A DNA stretch of 64,000 bases from Paenibacillus pabuli NBRC 13638 (lineage in GTDB: Bacteria; Bacillota; Bacilli; Paenibacillales; Paenibacillaceae), in NCBI RefSeq assembly GCF_001514495.1, contig NZ_BCNM01000008.1, positions 62,001 to 126,000 of the forward strand, read 5' to 3'. The notes under the pieces are model-generated. The model was not told where the DNA came from. It saw only the letters and a list, made by a program, of their open reading frames with translations, and made no database searches. Numbering within the stretch: position 1 is the first letter of the stretch; the number at the start of each line of letters is the position of its first letter. Both the position numbers and the translations under genes were made by a program. Shown here in pieces: positions 1 to 6,973 of the stretch.

Positions 1-380
1 TCACTTGATTCCTCCTTGCTCTCGTTTCTTCTCAGAATCACCTTGATCCGAGCGAGCAATTCACGATTGTCAAAGGGTTTGGTCATGTAATCTTCCGCCC
101 CTAGCTCTAGTCCGAGCACCTTGTCGATTACCTCATTTTTGGCAGAGAGCATGATCACAGGAACGGCACGCTTCCCGGTGATTTCCTTGCACAGGTCATA
201 TCCGGAGCAGTCAGGCAGCATCAAGTCAAGCACCACCAGGTCCGGCCCAAAAGCATCCAGCAGCTGCAGGGCTATTTTACCGTTTTCAGCCGTTTGAACG
301 AAGTAGTTTTCTCTTCTCAGTACGAGCTCAATTAAATCTCTGATTGCGACTTCATCGTCAATGACAAGTATTTTCTTCAA
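1..380 (-). CDS. Response regulator receiver domain, partial (runs off the left edge)
   Basis: About 126 codons are visible. The start is TTG at 380-378, preceded by an AAGGGG ribosome binding site. The translation begins LKKILVIDDE, giving the acidic pocket of a two-component receiver. A VVLDLMLPD block carries the phospho-acceptor Asp, MLSAK carries the Thr/Ser position, and DYMTKPF carries the conserved Lys. The visible part ends in a linker-like RRNESKEESS, so an OmpR-type DNA-binding domain may follow outside the window. The last bases hold AGGAGG followed by GTG, so a stand-alone receiver overlapped by a next gene is also possible. Receiver identity is sure; output domain unknown. Confidence 0.85.
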   Translation of the reverse strand, partial: MKKILVIDDEVAIRDLIELVLRRENYFVQTAENGKIALQLLDAFGPDLVVLDLMLPDCSGYDLCKEITGKRAVPVIMLSAKNEVIDKVLGLELGAEDYMTKPFDNRELLARIKVILRRNESKEESS

Positions 381-534
381 TGTGCACCCCTTCTAGCCTT
401 GTTCCCCAGCTTGAATCATCATTTACCCTCATCTTAGCACAGACACTTTAGATTCCTCCACCAACTGGAAGATGAGGTATATTCCACTGAGCCCATCATA
501 ACTTGTAACAAACCCGAAGAAAGGAGAACAATCC

Positions 535-792
535 ATGGATCTACTCTGGGTACTCATTGTTGGTGGACTTATTGGCTGGTTAAGCGGCAACTTGATTGGG
601 CGGGACGTACCGGGCGGTGTACTTGGGAACATTATTGCGGGTTTTATCGGTTCCTGGTTAGGAACGGAATTGCTGGGACCAAGGGGGCCGGTGGTTGGCG
701 GATTTCATATTATTCCAGCCATCGTTGGCTCGATTATTGCCTTGCTCATCTTCTTCGCTCTGGCACGTGGCGGAGCCTTCCGAAGACGTTAA
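535..792 (+). CDS. GlsB/YeaQ/YmgE-family stress response membrane protein
   Basis: This 85-residue protein is almost entirely hydrophobic, with three predicted membrane segments separated by Gly-rich turns and a basic RRR tail. The pattern GGLIGWLSG..IGR, then GNIIAGFIGSWLG and a GSIIALL segment is that of transglycosylase-associated (GlsB/YeaQ/YmgE) small membrane proteins, which are general-stress proteins of unknown biochemical role. The RBS AAAGGAG lies just before the ATG at 535. Length matches the family. It stands alone between a divergent response regulator and a terminator. Confidence 0.85.
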   Translation: MDLLWVLIVGGLIGWLSGNLIGRDVPGGVLGNIIAGFIGSWLGTELLGPRGPVVGGFHIIPAIVGSIIALLIFFALARGGAFRRR

Positions 793-875
793 CAAAAAGA
801 GGAGGAAACCGATACCGTCGTTCATTAGATATTTTATAAAGATGCTGCCAGGGCATAAAGGTACAGGATAAACAT

Positions 876-935
876 AAAAGGACCAAAAGCATTCATCGAT
901 GGAAGATGAACACTTACGGTCCTTTTTTTATTTTT
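876..935. terminator. Bidirectional intrinsic terminator
   Basis: AAAAGGACC pairs with GGTCCTTTT around an inner TTCATC/GATGAA hairpin and is followed by T7. It lies between the plus-strand GlsB gene and the end of a minus-strand hydrolase fossil, and can end transcription from both sides. Confidence 0.7.
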
Positions 936-939
936 GTAC

Positions 940-1132
940 TCATTTCATCCATTTTTTCAGTGCCTGAGCAACCTGCTGAAGCTGTTCCTGTTATGTAACC
1001 TTAGGCGCGCTGTCTCCCTTTTGCATCCCGTAGGAGCCAAATAGACCATGGTTGCCACTCTTTATACTCACGAATGTCGTGTTTTCCGGATCTGGGTGTG
1101 CTGCGGCATATCTTGAGGCAAACACACCCCCT
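940..1132 (-). pseudogene. C-terminal fossil of an alpha/beta hydrolase
   Basis: The minus-strand frame reads ...RYAAAHPDPENTTFVS, then IKSGNHGLFGSYGMQKGD, then a TAA stop, then EQLQQVAQALKKWMK and a TGA stop. The NH..FG.YG..KGD block with its His, followed by an amphipathic helix ending in W, is the C-terminal signature of a Firmicute alpha/beta hydrolase family in which the His completes the catalytic triad. No start, no nucleophile elbow and an internal stop are seen, so this is a dead remnant. The 3' terminator is still in place. Confidence 0.6.
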
Positions 1133-1180
1133 TGACTATTAATTATCACCCTATCTTCTCAAACATAAGAAAACACAAAA

Positions 1181-1233
1181 GAAGCCGCCAAATTAGCGAC
1201 TTCCAATGAAACGATGTTCTTATCCTTCGACAA
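1181..1233 (-). repeat. Dispersed terminator-like repeat, copy A
   Basis: Read on the minus strand, a TGTCGAAGGATAAGAACAT-type block is followed by GTCGCTA..TGGCGGC. The repeat supplies the last codons (VEG) and stop of the TetR gene ending at 1220. Compare copies at 3053, 6131, 13248, 15553 and 45981. This copy has a G.T mismatch in the hairpin and lacks the long T-run. Confidence 0.6.
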
Positions 1234-1768
1234 CTGGGTTCAGCAAATTCCAAAATTGTTCAACCATGACGGATGGCGGATACGGCATCGAACGGATAAT
1301 CCACCATTCCAATACACCCACTGATGCTGAAATTAAAAATTTTACTGTAATGTCCCTGTTTCTGTCCTGATCGAGATGGATTGAATTCAGATGTTCAATC
1401 AGACTTTTTCTGAACATGGTCTCCATTTGGTTTCGAAATACCATGCTTCCCTTGCTCTTCAGCATAATCGAGTAGAAAGAAGCATGCTGCTCCAAATATT
1501 CAAAAGTGTGAAGTAGTGCGGTTTTGGAAGGAAGATGAACTAGGTCATCTCCAGACATACAATGTCGAAGCAACTGGTTAACCTCAGCAGAAATGCATTG
1601 CTCGCGCAGATCGTACTTGTCATCGAAATGCAGATACACCGTTCCTCGATTGACATTCGCTTCTGCCGCAATTTGATTAATCGTTATGCTCTCGAATTCC
1701 TTTTCTGACATTAGCCTCATAAAAGCATCACTAATCGCTTGCCTTGATTTTGGAATACGCTTGGCCAT
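1220..1768 (-). CDS. TetR/AcrR-family transcriptional regulator
   Basis: A 182-residue repressor of the TetR family. The N-terminal helix-turn-helix (residues about 8-55) includes the motif INQIAAEANVNRGTVYLHFDDK, close to the family consensus, and the rest is an all-helical ligand-binding domain of the TetR_C type. AAGGGGAG precedes the ATG at 1768. It is divergent from an SDR gene starting at 1943. Two copies of TGTTGA-N4-TCAACA in the shared intergenic region are its likely operators, implying autorepression and control of the SDR. The last codons come from a dispersed repeat. Ligand unknown. Confidence 0.88.
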   Translation of the reverse strand: MAKRIPKSRQAISDAFMRLMSEKEFESITINQIAAEANVNRGTVYLHFDDKYDLREQCISAEVNQLLRHCMSGDDLVHLPSKTALLHTFEYLEQHASFYSIMLKSKGSMVFRNQMETMFRKSLIEHLNSIHLDQDRNRDITVKFLISASVGVLEWWIIRSMPYPPSVMVEQFWNLLNPVVEG

Positions 1769-1818
1769 AATCCTGCTCCCCTTTATCCCATCCTACAAAT
1801 GGTCACTTTGAAGTCCTG

Positions 1819-1834
1819 TGTTGAAGAATCAACA
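1819..1834. promoter_or_regulatory. Probable TetR operator 1
   Basis: TGTTGA-AGAA-TCAACA is an inverted repeat with 6-bp arms and a 4-bp centre, about 50 bp upstream of the TetR start. The same arms and spacing recur at 1899-1914. Confidence 0.6.
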
Positions 1835-1896
1835 ACTGAGCTTGTTTTAACCATTGAACCCCATTTATCGCTCTGATACATTCACTATATAAAACT

Positions 1897-1916
1897 CATG
1901 TTGATAGATCAACATG
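1897..1916. promoter_or_regulatory. Probable TetR operator 2
   Basis: CATGTTGATAGATCAACATG is a 20-bp palindrome 26 bp upstream of the SDR start codon and contains the same TGTTGA-N4-TCAACA core as site 1. It follows a TATATAA stretch that may be the -10 of the SDR promoter. Confidence 0.65.
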
Positions 1917-1942
1917 TGATAATTCAAGAGGAGGTTTACAAC

Positions 1943-2692
1943 ATGAAACTTACAGGAAACACGATTTTTATTACAGGCGGCGGCTCGGGAATTGGACGTG
2001 CGTTAGCAGAAGCTCTCCACCATCTTGGAAACAAAGTTATTATCTCTGGTCGACGTAAAGAGCGATTGGATGAGACAATCACAGCGAATCCCGGTATGTC
2101 CGCAGTGGAATTGAATGTACAAGACCCTGCCAGCATAGAGGTGGTTGCCAAGCAGCTAATCGAAGAATTCCCGGATCTGAATGTCTTGATTAACAACGCA
2201 GGCATCATACAGCCCGATGACGCGGCGGGCGTGATCGATGAGGATGTTTTGATTTCGACGGTCGAGACAAACTTGTTAGGCCCAATTCGGTTGACTTCTG
2301 CATTAATCGACCATTTGAAGTCCAAAGAAGAAGCCGTTGTCATCAACACGACTTCGATACTTGGATTTGTACCGCTAGCGGCTACTGCTGTATACTCCGC
2401 GACGAAGGCAGCACTTCATACCTATACGCTGGCCCAAAGATACATGCTTAAAGACACTTCGGTAAAAGTGATAGAAATTGTGCCACCGTGGGTTCAAAGC
2501 AACAACGATGAACCACGTGCGATGCCACTCTCGTCATTCATTGATGCGACGATAAAGGTACTTGGTACGGATACAGAGGAAGTTCTGGTCGAAGAAGCGA
2601 AAATGTTTCGAAATAACCCTGGCCCGAACGAAGGTGTTTTTGTGACCCAACTTAACGATACGATGAAGTCTGAACCTCCAAAGATTCATTAA
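1943..2692 (+). CDS. SDR-family oxidoreductase (DltE-like)
   Basis: A 249-residue NAD(P)-dependent short-chain dehydrogenase. The cofactor-binding GGGSGIGRAL lies near residue 13, the structural NNAG near residue 83, and the catalytic pair YSATK near residue 151. The start at 1943 follows AGAGGAGG at 1928; the longer reading from 1898 would begin inside the operator palindrome and is rejected. The closest in-window relative is the SDR at 54266, also next to a TetR gene. Substrate unknown. Induction by release of the divergent TetR is the likely control. Confidence 0.88.
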   Translation: MKLTGNTIFITGGGSGIGRALAEALHHLGNKVIISGRRKERLDETITANPGMSAVELNVQDPASIEVVAKQLIEEFPDLNVLINNAGIIQPDDAAGVIDEDVLISTVETNLLGPIRLTSALIDHLKSKEEAVVINTTSILGFVPLAATAVYSATKAALHTYTLAQRYMLKDTSVKVIEIVPPWVQSNNDEPRAMPLSSFIDATIKVLGTDTEEVLVEEAKMFRNNPGPNEGVFVTQLNDTMKSEPPKIH

Positions 2693-2953
2693 ATGTGTTT
2701 GAACCCTTCCTTTACTCTGATTGGTGAGCGCCTCAATCGTTATTCCATAACGTTGAGACTGTGGATTTTTCAACTTCCAGGAGCTTTGGCGGGTCATTCC
2801 GTTGCAGCACCCAACCTTTGTTACGTAAAGTTTAAATTCTGACAGCATCTCTATATAGAATGCAGTTAAGTCATATGAGCATCAAAGCATGTTTTTTGAT
2901 CTTAATGCAGCCTTTAGCGTTTAGTCACTCAAAAGAGCTACACTGCCCATACT

Positions 2954-3111
2954 TAGATATACATCTAATCAGAAATCGGACTATGTTCTTGTCTATTACG
3001 GTAATCGGTACAAGTTCTTGTCCTTGGCTCGGGACACGAACTTGTACCGATAACATAAAAAAGCCGCTAAAATAGCGACTTCAATAGGAATATGTTCTTG
3101 TCTCTCGACAC
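2954..3111 (-). repeat. Composite dispersed repeat, copy B (long hairpin plus terminator hairpin)
   Basis: Three parts are visible: a TTAGATATACATC lead-in; a long imperfect inverted repeat at 3004-3051 whose arms contain ATCGGTACAAGTTCTTG and its complement; and the GTCGCTATTTTAGCGGC hairpin (3063-3079) followed on the minus strand by T6. The same order occurs at 15481-15611. It lies 36 bp behind the GNAT gene and would act as its terminator. The rest of the 2693-3146 gap shows no convincing gene. Confidence 0.75.
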
Positions 3112-3146
3112 GCTACCTCTCGTGTCATTTGCGTTAGCCTAATGAA

Positions 3147-3710
3147 CTAACTCTTCCGGTAAGCAACCTTGTGAAAAGCATTGATATAACGAAACAGTGC
3201 TTCACCATCATCAGGCACATGCGTGCTTTTATCCAGTGGCAGCATCATTGCCTGATACGGCTCTGGCACCATTCTATATTGATAGACATAGGAGGTCAGG
3301 ACGAACCCGTTGCGTTGCCAGAACTGAATGCGTTCCTGATGAGCCTCCGTTGCCCCGGACTCCGCTTCGATAATCACACCTTTGATCCCGTGTTCCCTTA
3401 ACGCCCAGACTCTGAGCTGCTCCAGCATCCAGGTCCCTATGCCCAACCCGCGCTGCTTCTGTTCAACCGCGAGGTAATCGATGATCAGGATGCGGTCCGC
3501 AGCCTTTCCCTCCAGTCCAGTAACAGCCATCGCAACCACTTCTCCATGATGCACGCCCGTGTGTAAATAACCAATCCCCCGGTCCAGCATACTGCGCAGA
3601 ATCGCTTTTGTCTTAGCGCCGCTTTGAAAAGCCTCATGATAGATCCGCTCCATCCGCGCCCACAATGCTTCATCCCACTCCTCTATAGTAGTAAACTCTA
3701 ATTCCAGCAT
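3147..3710 (-). CDS. GNAT-family N-acetyltransferase
   Basis: A 187-residue acetyl-CoA-dependent acyltransferase. The acetyl-CoA pyrophosphate loop QKQRGLGIGTWML (motif A) follows the beta-strand DRILIIDYLAV, and motif B ends in FWQRNGFVLTS. The start is placed at 3710 because GGAGG lies 8 nt upstream; an in-frame extension to 3833 has no ribosome binding site. The C-terminal tail of about 45 residues beyond the GNAT core is typical of Firmicute homologues of unknown substrate. Monocistronic, ended by the repeat terminator downstream. Confidence 0.83.
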   Translation of the reverse strand: MLELEFTTIEEWDEALWARMERIYHEAFQSGAKTKAILRSMLDRGIGYLHTGVHHGEVVAMAVTGLEGKAADRILIIDYLAVEQKQRGLGIGTWMLEQLRVWALREHGIKGVIIEAESGATEAHQERIQFWQRNGFVLTSYVYQYRMVPEPYQAMMLPLDKSTHVPDDGEALFRYINAFHKVAYRKS

Positions 3711-3988
3711 CTCATTCGCCTCCAGATCCACGTTCCATAAAGGTATAAGCTTTAAGGATATGTAAGATAAAAAACTGAATTGACCCTCCGTTATTCCAAT
3801 GTATTCTATTCTTTCACATGGTGACTCATCCAACTGATGCAGCTTTAAATCCAGTTCGTGTGCCTTAGCCCTAAAGCTTTATTCAGATTTATCGTGATCA
3901 CTCTTTTTCTGTCTAGTTCTTCTATAAATGAGTCAAAGAAAAAGCAGTGTACAACGCATGTACGCTGCTTTTTACTCGCTTTATCAGC

Positions 3989-5962
3989 TTACACCGAATT
4001 CAAGACATGTAAGAGATATTCCTTCCGATTTAATGGATTATGATCGTATCTTGTACATGATGGCACTTCACCATCGAAAGGCTGATAGCCATAAAATTCG
4101 GATAGAAATACACCTTCACCTTGGGTCCAACCTGGAAGCTGGTTCTTGAATGACTGAATATTCTTAATCGGGATCATGCCATATATCATAAATACCTGGT
4201 CATTCTGGATAGGATCCTGATAGGTTGAGGAGGCTTGAGTTAGTTTAAATAAAATCCTACTTAGATATTTAGCCGGAACCTCTAATTCGAACCGATGAAT
4301 AGGTTCATAAATTTGAGTAGTTGCTTCAGCTAGTGCTCTCATTAACACAAGAGGCGTTAATTTTCGAAAATCACCAGCCGTACTAACTGCACTTGCATAG
4401 GCGGTATCAGTAAGTGTCACGATTAGATCGCGAACTTCCCAACCATATAGTCCTTGCTTAAGCGTCTCATAGACGGTTTCTTCAATTGCCTTATGAAACG
4501 ATAAAGGTAGGGAGCCGAGCTCTACTTCTAGATGATATTCAATACCGGTTGAACGAGGATTCGGATCAATCCGAAAGCCTACAGTACTATAAAATGGGTT
4601 TCCCTTGTCTCCCATTCTCTCAACTGCCTCCCCTGTAAAGATAGGCTTTTCAATATAAATAGGCTGTGTCGCAAGAAATTCGATATCGATTTGAGCGTCT
4701 TTTTTCAATTGATCCCGAATCACTTCTTTTTGAATTTCACCATAAAGATGAATAGATAGCTCTCTTTGAAGAGAATTCTGTTTGATATGAATAAATGGAT
4801 CCTGTTCGGCTAATTTTTTCAATGCTCTGAATAAATGAATGGTCTCGTTTTCGTCAGAGGCTTTGATCGTTGTTACTAAACTAGGCGGCGAGAACAGAGT
4901 TTCAGTCATTTCATTGGAAGGAACACCGATGTCATCGCCAACCTGGCACTCTGTTAACCCCATAATCTTTACGATATCTCCACTTGCAGCAATTGTTCCA
5001 TCTGTTGTTTTTCCAGAAAAGAAGTGTTTCAACCCCGTGACCTTGTTGGTAAATTTGATAATTTCTCCTGTTTGATTCATCCGATAATAGGAAAGACTCT
5101 CACGTATCTTGATTTCACCAGAGAAAACTCGTACGTAAGCGATCTTTTCGTCGTTCTTTCCACGTTCAATTTTAAAAACTTTCCCTCTTGTAAAAGAAGT
5201 ATTTTCATAATGAACGGAAGAATGGCAATTCTGTATGGCTGTAATCAAATGGGAAATGCCCTCACCAGTCATTGCTGAACCAAATAGGACCGGATACAGC
5301 TGTGCTTGCTTGAACTGTTCTAGAAACTCCGATTCAAAGTCAACGGGGGCTAAGTCTTTAGCGCTGTAAAGATATCGTTCGAGAAAGCGTTCATTATTAT
5401 CAGCTAAACGATTTGCTAGGCCCTCCATAAATTTCTGATTATTTTCCGTGAACAATTCCATATGGGCGGCTGATGTGCCGATATTATAAACAAAGCCCAT
5501 TGCTAAAGCATGGGGTGTCAATTTATCATGGATCTCAGTTAGTAACGATTCGTACCTAGCACCCACCCGATCAATTTTATTGATAAAGAAGATTGTAGGG
5601 ATTTTCAATTTAGCAAGTGTCTTCATCAAAACTCGTGTCTGAGTTTGAACACCTTCGACAGATGAAATGACAAGGATGACTCCATCTAATACTCGTAAAG
5701 CCCTCTCAACTTCAGAGATGAATTCGGGGTGACCTGGTGTATCAATCAAATTCACTTTCACATGATTAACCGTAAAGGAAACGACAGCAGATTGAATGGT
5801 AATTCCTCGTTGTCTTTCCATTTCCATAGAATCTGTTTGCGTATTTCCTTTATCAACACTGCCGATTTCAGATATGATACCAGTTTCAAAAAGTAATCTT
5901 TCAGTTAAACTCGTCTTTCCTGCGTCTACATGCGCAAGAATCCCTATATTTATATTTTTCAA
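3989..5962 (-). CDS. Ribosomal-protection GTPase, Tet(M)/Otr(A)-like (EF-G superfamily)
   Basis: This 657-residue translational GTPase begins at TTG (5962) after an AAAAGGAT site. G1 is AHVDAGKT, G2 contains RGIT, G3 is DTPGH, G4 is NKID. EF-G-like domains II-V follow, ending in a C-terminal DHNPLNRKEYLLHV segment as in Otr(A). Length is near the 640 residues of Tet(M). Family members bind the ribosomal A site and dislodge tetracyclines; whether this chromosomal version gives resistance or serves another ribosome-rescue role cannot be read from sequence. A structured leader with an overlapping upstream ORF suggests attenuation. Flanked by unrelated genes. Confidence 0.85.
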   Translation of the reverse strand: MKNINIGILAHVDAGKTSLTERLLFETGIISEIGSVDKGNTQTDSMEMERQRGITIQSAVVSFTVNHVKVNLIDTPGHPEFISEVERALRVLDGVILVISSVEGVQTQTRVLMKTLAKLKIPTIFFINKIDRVGARYESLLTEIHDKLTPHALAMGFVYNIGTSAAHMELFTENNQKFMEGLANRLADNNERFLERYLYSAKDLAPVDFESEFLEQFKQAQLYPVLFGSAMTGEGISHLITAIQNCHSSVHYENTSFTRGKVFKIERGKNDEKIAYVRVFSGEIKIRESLSYYRMNQTGEIIKFTNKVTGLKHFFSGKTTDGTIAASGDIVKIMGLTECQVGDDIGVPSNEMTETLFSPPSLVTTIKASDENETIHLFRALKKLAEQDPFIHIKQNSLQRELSIHLYGEIQKEVIRDQLKKDAQIDIEFLATQPIYIEKPIFTGEAVERMGDKGNPFYSTVGFRIDPNPRSTGIEYHLEVELGSLPLSFHKAIEETVYETLKQGLYGWEVRDLIVTLTDTAYASAVSTAGDFRKLTPLVLMRALAEATTQIYEPIHRFELEVPAKYLSRILFKLTQASSTYQDPIQNDQVFMIYGMIPIKNIQSFKNQLPGWTQGEGVFLSEFYGYQPFDGEVPSCTRYDHNPLNRKEYLLHVLNSV

Positions 5963-6026
5963 TCGTTATCATCCTTTTTATTTTCATAGTATTCTCCTTT
6001 TGTATAGTCATAGTATTTTTTCGCAT
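5901..6026 (-). other. Upstream leader ORF overlapping the ribosomal-protection gene start
   Basis: A 41-codon frame begins ATG at 6026 behind AAGGAG. It starts MRKNTMTIQKENT, is rich in AAA/ATA codons, and ends at TGA 5901-5903, overlapping the first 62 bases of the GTPase gene in another frame. Such leader peptides regulate tet(M)-type genes by attenuation; here translation is only inferred. Confidence 0.4.
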
Positions 6027-6085
6027 ACTATTCACGCTCCTTATATGTAATACTCTTATTATACTTTTTATGAATTTTATTACAA
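5985..6085 (-). promoter_or_regulatory. Promoter and switchable leader of the ribosomal-protection gene
   Basis: On the minus strand, TTGTAA (6085-6080), a 16-bp spacer and TATAAT (6063-6058) form a good sigma-A promoter. The transcript then holds ATAGTAT, which pairs perfectly with ATACTAT 8 nt later. A second copy of AATACTATG sits just before the coding region, so alternative pairing is possible around two AAGGAG-like sites. Confidence 0.5.
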
Positions 6086-6130
6086 ACCTCCAACATCGGC
6101 GCAGCCGTGAATCCGACCCACTGGTTGGGC

Positions 6131-6160
6131 TAATGGGAATATGTTCTTATCCCTCGACAT
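6131..6160 (-). repeat. Dispersed repeat, partial copy C
   Basis: GGGAATATGTTCTTATCCCTCGACAT matches the conserved block of the other copies but lacks the hairpin. An open frame of 64 codons (6147-6341, minus) runs into it and ends DVEG-stop as copy A does; it has no recognisable domain and may be a gene fragment. The 6086-6130 stretch holds nothing recognised. Confidence 0.45.
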
Positions 6161-6307
6161 CAATCCTCATTTCATAGATGTTGGGATTGAATTCGTTCCA
6201 TAACGCCTTCTTGCGGCGGTTAGAGTCCTTCCTCTTGCGATTCAGCATCATCCTAAACATTCTGGGAGTCACGGGTCTTATTGCTGGCGGGTTGAATTGG
6301 GCTAGAA

Positions 6308-6343
6308 AAATGCCCAGAATGAACTTAATCAGTCTGGGCATTT
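6308..6343. terminator. Intrinsic terminator shared with the 19.7-kb locus
   Basis: AAATGCCCAGA pairs with TCTGGGCATTT across 14 nt that read GAACTTAATCAG, the same loop as the terminator at 19674. It is the 3' flank of the deleted gene copy described next. Confidence 0.65.
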
Positions 6344-6373
6344 GTTTGAAACTTTTTTGAAAAAATTCGTGCT

Positions 6374-6540
6374 TTATATGCCGTATTTTGTTTTCAATCG
6401 GTCGTTACTTCTTTTAATGTAAAGTTTGACAAAAATTTTACCTCTGGCGTTACATTAATTTTATCTGGATGTTCATAATCTTCTGTCTTTACATCGTCTC
6501 GCACCGATCAAGGAGCCACAGGGGAAATTGTCATCGGGTT
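6374..6540 (-). pseudogene. Deleted copy of the DxDG-repeat protein locus
   Basis: The minus strand at 6406-6374 encodes NDRLKTKYGI-stop, nearly the same as the last residues of the intact gene at 19737. It is joined directly to sequence matching that gene's upstream flank (compare 6413-6555 with about 20532-20682). All the rest of the coding region is missing, so this is an internal-deletion derivative of a duplicated locus. Confidence 0.7.
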
Positions 6541-6542
6541 AC

Positions 6543-6925
6543 TATGATCGCGAAGCTGTAGACCGCTGCACTTGCGGTTGCACCCCGTGGGCTGCCACTG
6601 AATAACCAGTTTTTACGTCCCACTGTAAAGGGACGATGCTCTCAGCTAGATTGTTCGAGATCACACAGTCCCCATCTTGTAAGTAATACACCAACTCTTG
6701 CTTATGGTTACGTGCATACTTTAGCGCTTCGCCTAGCTAAGATTTGGGAAGTACCTTGCCTTTGACCGTTTCTACCCATGACCAAAAAGCACCGAGTACA
6801 GGCTTTTCTGCACCAGACGTTGTTCCTTTCGCTCTTCAGGAGGATGTGAGGCAAACTTTGCCTCCAGCTCAAAATGCTTGTTGCAATAGGCTAGCTTTTT
6901 AATGTACAGGGTTCTTTCGTTTTTG
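6543..6925 (-). mobile_element. Decayed IS66-family transposase (TnpC C-terminal part)
   Basis: Three minus-strand frames together give ERTLYIKKLAYCNKHFELE, then PVLGAFWSWVETVKGK..LPKS-stop-LGEALKYARNHKQ, then SNNLAE and TVGRKNWLFSGSPRGAT. The NNLAE...RKNWLF segment with the catalytic Glu is the hallmark of IS66 transposases. At least two frameshifts and one stop show it is dead. No terminal inverted repeats or target duplication were found. Its left junction abuts the duplicated locus at about 6560. Confidence 0.75.
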
Positions 6926-6973
6926 ACGTGAGATAACTTTACTCTAAATTAAAGTTCCTTATTGATTGGAAAC

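Noticed and set aside
1936..2349. 137-codon minus-strand frame inside the SDR gene
   Set aside because: Antisense to a clear SDR with catalytic motifs; composition is low-complexity Ser/Thr and no RBS is present.
2693..2870. Coding-like text near 2.75 kb
   Set aside because: Short frames lack an RBS or domain and run into repeat copy B.
3004..3111. Possible CRISPR because of repeated GTTCTTGTCC units
   Set aside because: Units are inverted and irregular, there are no uniform spacers, and no cas genes lie in the window.
6147..6341. 64-codon basic minus-strand ORF
   Set aside because: Ends inside a dispersed repeat and a terminator forms its start; no family recognised, so not called as a gene.
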